In this document: positions 5,909 to 6,804 of the stretch, piece by piece
Layout: each line of letters starts with the position of its first letter
Position numbering within the stretch: position 1 is the stretch's first letter
Origin: JBGOUJ01 sp041477005
GTDB taxonomy: Bacteria; Acidobacteriota; Terriglobia; Bryobacterales; JACQDG01
DNA: 6,804 bases
Assembly (NCBI GenBank): GCA_041477005.1
Contig: JBGOUJ010000428.1
Location: forward strand, 1 to 6,804
Direction: 5' to 3'
Program-made: the position numbers and the translations under genes
The notes under the pieces: model-generated
Seen by the model: the letters and a program-made list of their open reading frames with translations, nothing else
What the model was told of the DNA's origin: nothing
Database searches by the model: none

Positions 5909-5931
5909 CAGGTCATCTTACCTCCATCCAG
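5909..5931. repeat. Right copy of a 23-bp imperfect direct repeat
   Basis: This copy begins CAGGT and ends CTTACCTCCATCCAG; 20 of 23 positions equal 4900-4922. On the minus strand it is the last codons and stop of the propeller gene (ATG-GAG-GTA-AGA-TGA, M-E-V-R-stop). The GGAGGT inside it is followed by an ATG overlapping the stop (ATGA), opening M-T-W-T-L-A-S-K-D-F, which leads only into the isomerase fragment and the antisense of the toxin gene. Confidence 0.75.
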
Positions 5932-6804
5932 CGCGGCAGTGACACAGTCGTTCGGTAATTCGAGTCATTATAGTCCGGGTTCCGGCTGGGGGCGTAAATC
6001 CGCCGGCCGGCGAACGGCCGGTCTTGGGTGTAAATCCAGACGCGCTCCTGGTTCCACAGGATCACCTCGTCCCGCGCATCGCCCGTTACATCGGCAACGG
6101 CAGCCGCCAGATCCGGGTGTCCATCGTCGGGAAACATCACCACCCGCCGCAGGCGCCCGTCGACCATCCCGCCCTCGCGGATGTTGCCCGAGAGCAGCAC
6201 GAACTCCTGCCCGTCCCCGCACCAGTTGACCGGAAGCAGCGGGCTGCCCGTATGAATCGGCTCCTCCTGCGCCAGGATGTTTCCATCGGCGTCGAAGAGA
6301 GTGACGATGCCGGGATTGCTCCAAAAGTTGACCGTGATGTATTGCAGTCCCGGCAGGTCCGGACGGAACTTGCCGACGCTGGGGCTCTGGGCGTGGCCCA
6401 CCCGCACATGCTTGAGGATGTTGCCGCGCCGGTCGAACATTATGAAGCCCTCGTCGCTCCCGCTGGCGTAGACCCGCGGCTCGGCATTCGGATCGCCGCT
6501 GAAATTTCCCATGGTGACGCCGTCGGCGTGGTCCTTGAGGTCGGTGTCGTGGCTCCAGAGCCGGCGGCCGGTGGCATCCCACATCGAGTAGCCGATGAGG
6601 ACCTTGTCCCGGCCATCGCTGTCCTCGAATGCATACGGGTAATGCCCCGTCTGCCCCTGCCCCCGCCACAGCAGCTTCAGATCGCTGTTGAACACCCAGA
6701 AGTTGGAGTAGCGATCTTTCACCAGAATCTCGTGCCGGCGCTTGTCGCCCGAAAGATTGAAAAAGGCGATGGAGTCGCCGTTCTCCATCTCGTAAGGCCG
6801 CTCC
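5913..6804 (-). CDS. FG-GAP/rhamnogalacturonan-lyase-like propeller protein, C-terminal part (partial)
   Basis: The reading frame is open through the right edge, so start and signal peptide are outside the window; at least 296 codons are present. Counting from the Met at 6788, the protein shows repeated beta-strand units with short Asp/Gly loops typical of FG-GAP or PL11-type propellers: D-S-D-G-R-D-K-V-L-I (57-66), D-A-T-G-R-R-L-W (71-78), D-A-D-G-N-I-L-A (166-173) and D-V-T-G-D-A-R-D-E-V-I-L-W (233-245). The C-terminus has I-Y-T-Q-D (252-256), R-R-I-Y-A-P (262-267) and V-S-L-P-R-W (282-287). The G-D-x-R-D-E-V-I-L-W ... I-Y-T ... R-R-I-Y order recalls the C-terminal part of rhamnogalacturonan lyases (PL11), so a secreted pectin-related enzyme or binding protein is possible. 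The catalytic region cannot be judged. It is on the same strand as the MBL/isomerase pair, now about 1 kb away. Confidence 0.7.
   Translation of the reverse strand, partial: ERPYEMENGDSIAFFNLSGDKRRHEILVKDRYSNFWVFNSDLKLLWRGQGQTGHYPYAFEDSDGRDKVLIGYSMWDATGRRLWSHDTDLKDHADGVTMGNFSGDPNAEPRVYASGSDEGFIMFDRRGNILKHVRVGHAQSPSVGKFRPDLPGLQYITVNFWSNPGIVTLFDADGNILAQEEPIHTGSPLLPVNWCGDGQEFVLLSGNIREGGMVDGRLRRVVMFPDDGHPDLAAAVADVTGDARDEVILWNQERVWIYTQDRPFAGRRIYAPSRNPDYNDSNYRTTVSLPRWMEVR

Noticed and set aside
5536..5916. A minus-strand gene starting M-T-W-T-L-A-S-K-D-F at the ATGA overlap with the propeller gene stop
   Set aside because: Most of the frame is antisense to the intact toxin gene and its start overlaps the isomerase fragment, so the start and SD are better explained as part of the duplicated repeat.

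Overview
The window is GC-rich (about 60 % or more by eye) and reads as a piece of an Acidobacteriota chromosome, most likely a Bryobacter/Solibacter-type lineage. The main reason is the pairing of a PadR-type regulator with a very large 'orphan' MacB/FtsX-type permease with no ATPase beside it, a hallmark of that phylum (the ADOP family). Tat-type N-termini of the 'RREFL' kind, a Tat-exported TIM-barrel isomerase and an acidobacterial-style RelE module fit the same picture.

Layout. Position 1-25 holds the first eight codons of a minus-strand Tat-type gene running off the left edge. Position 26-138 is the divergent intergenic region, with a perfect 13-nt palindrome next to the PadR start. Position 139-475 is a PadR gene broken by one extra base in a GGGCCC run, followed 3 nt later by the intact 897-codon ADOP permease (479-3172). 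Converging on it is a minus-strand pair read right to left: a stand-alone diiron/metallo-beta-lactamase-fold protein (4898 to 4170) and a Tat-exported xylose-isomerase-like TIM-barrel protein (4154 to 3186), 15 nt apart. Position 5913-6804 holds the C-terminal part of another minus-strand gene, an FG-GAP/rhamnogalacturonan-lyase-like propeller protein.

Between the two minus-strand blocks lies about 1 kb of different character: a decayed XRE-type helix-turn-helix gene on the plus strand (4936-5260), an intact antitoxin/RelE-type toxin pair on the plus strand (5288-5802), and a short minus-strand fragment (5850-5899) that is about 78 % identical in nucleotides to part of the isomerase gene at 3734-3784. 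This block is bounded by a 23-bp imperfect direct repeat (20/23 identical; 4900-4922 and 5909-5931). The right copy spells the last codons of the propeller gene (M-E-V-R-stop). The left copy, just upstream of the MBL gene, still spells M-E-V-K-stop in the same register.

My reading, which is inference, is that the propeller, MBL and isomerase genes formed one minus-strand cluster that was partly duplicated and then eroded, with a toxin-antitoxin module now sitting antisense at the junction. The TA leader can form a hairpin pairing CCTCCGT with the antitoxin Shine-Dalgarno sequence. I see no rRNA, tRNA, CRISPR array or recognisable transposase, and no gene-free stretch over 300 bases once the pseudogenes are counted.
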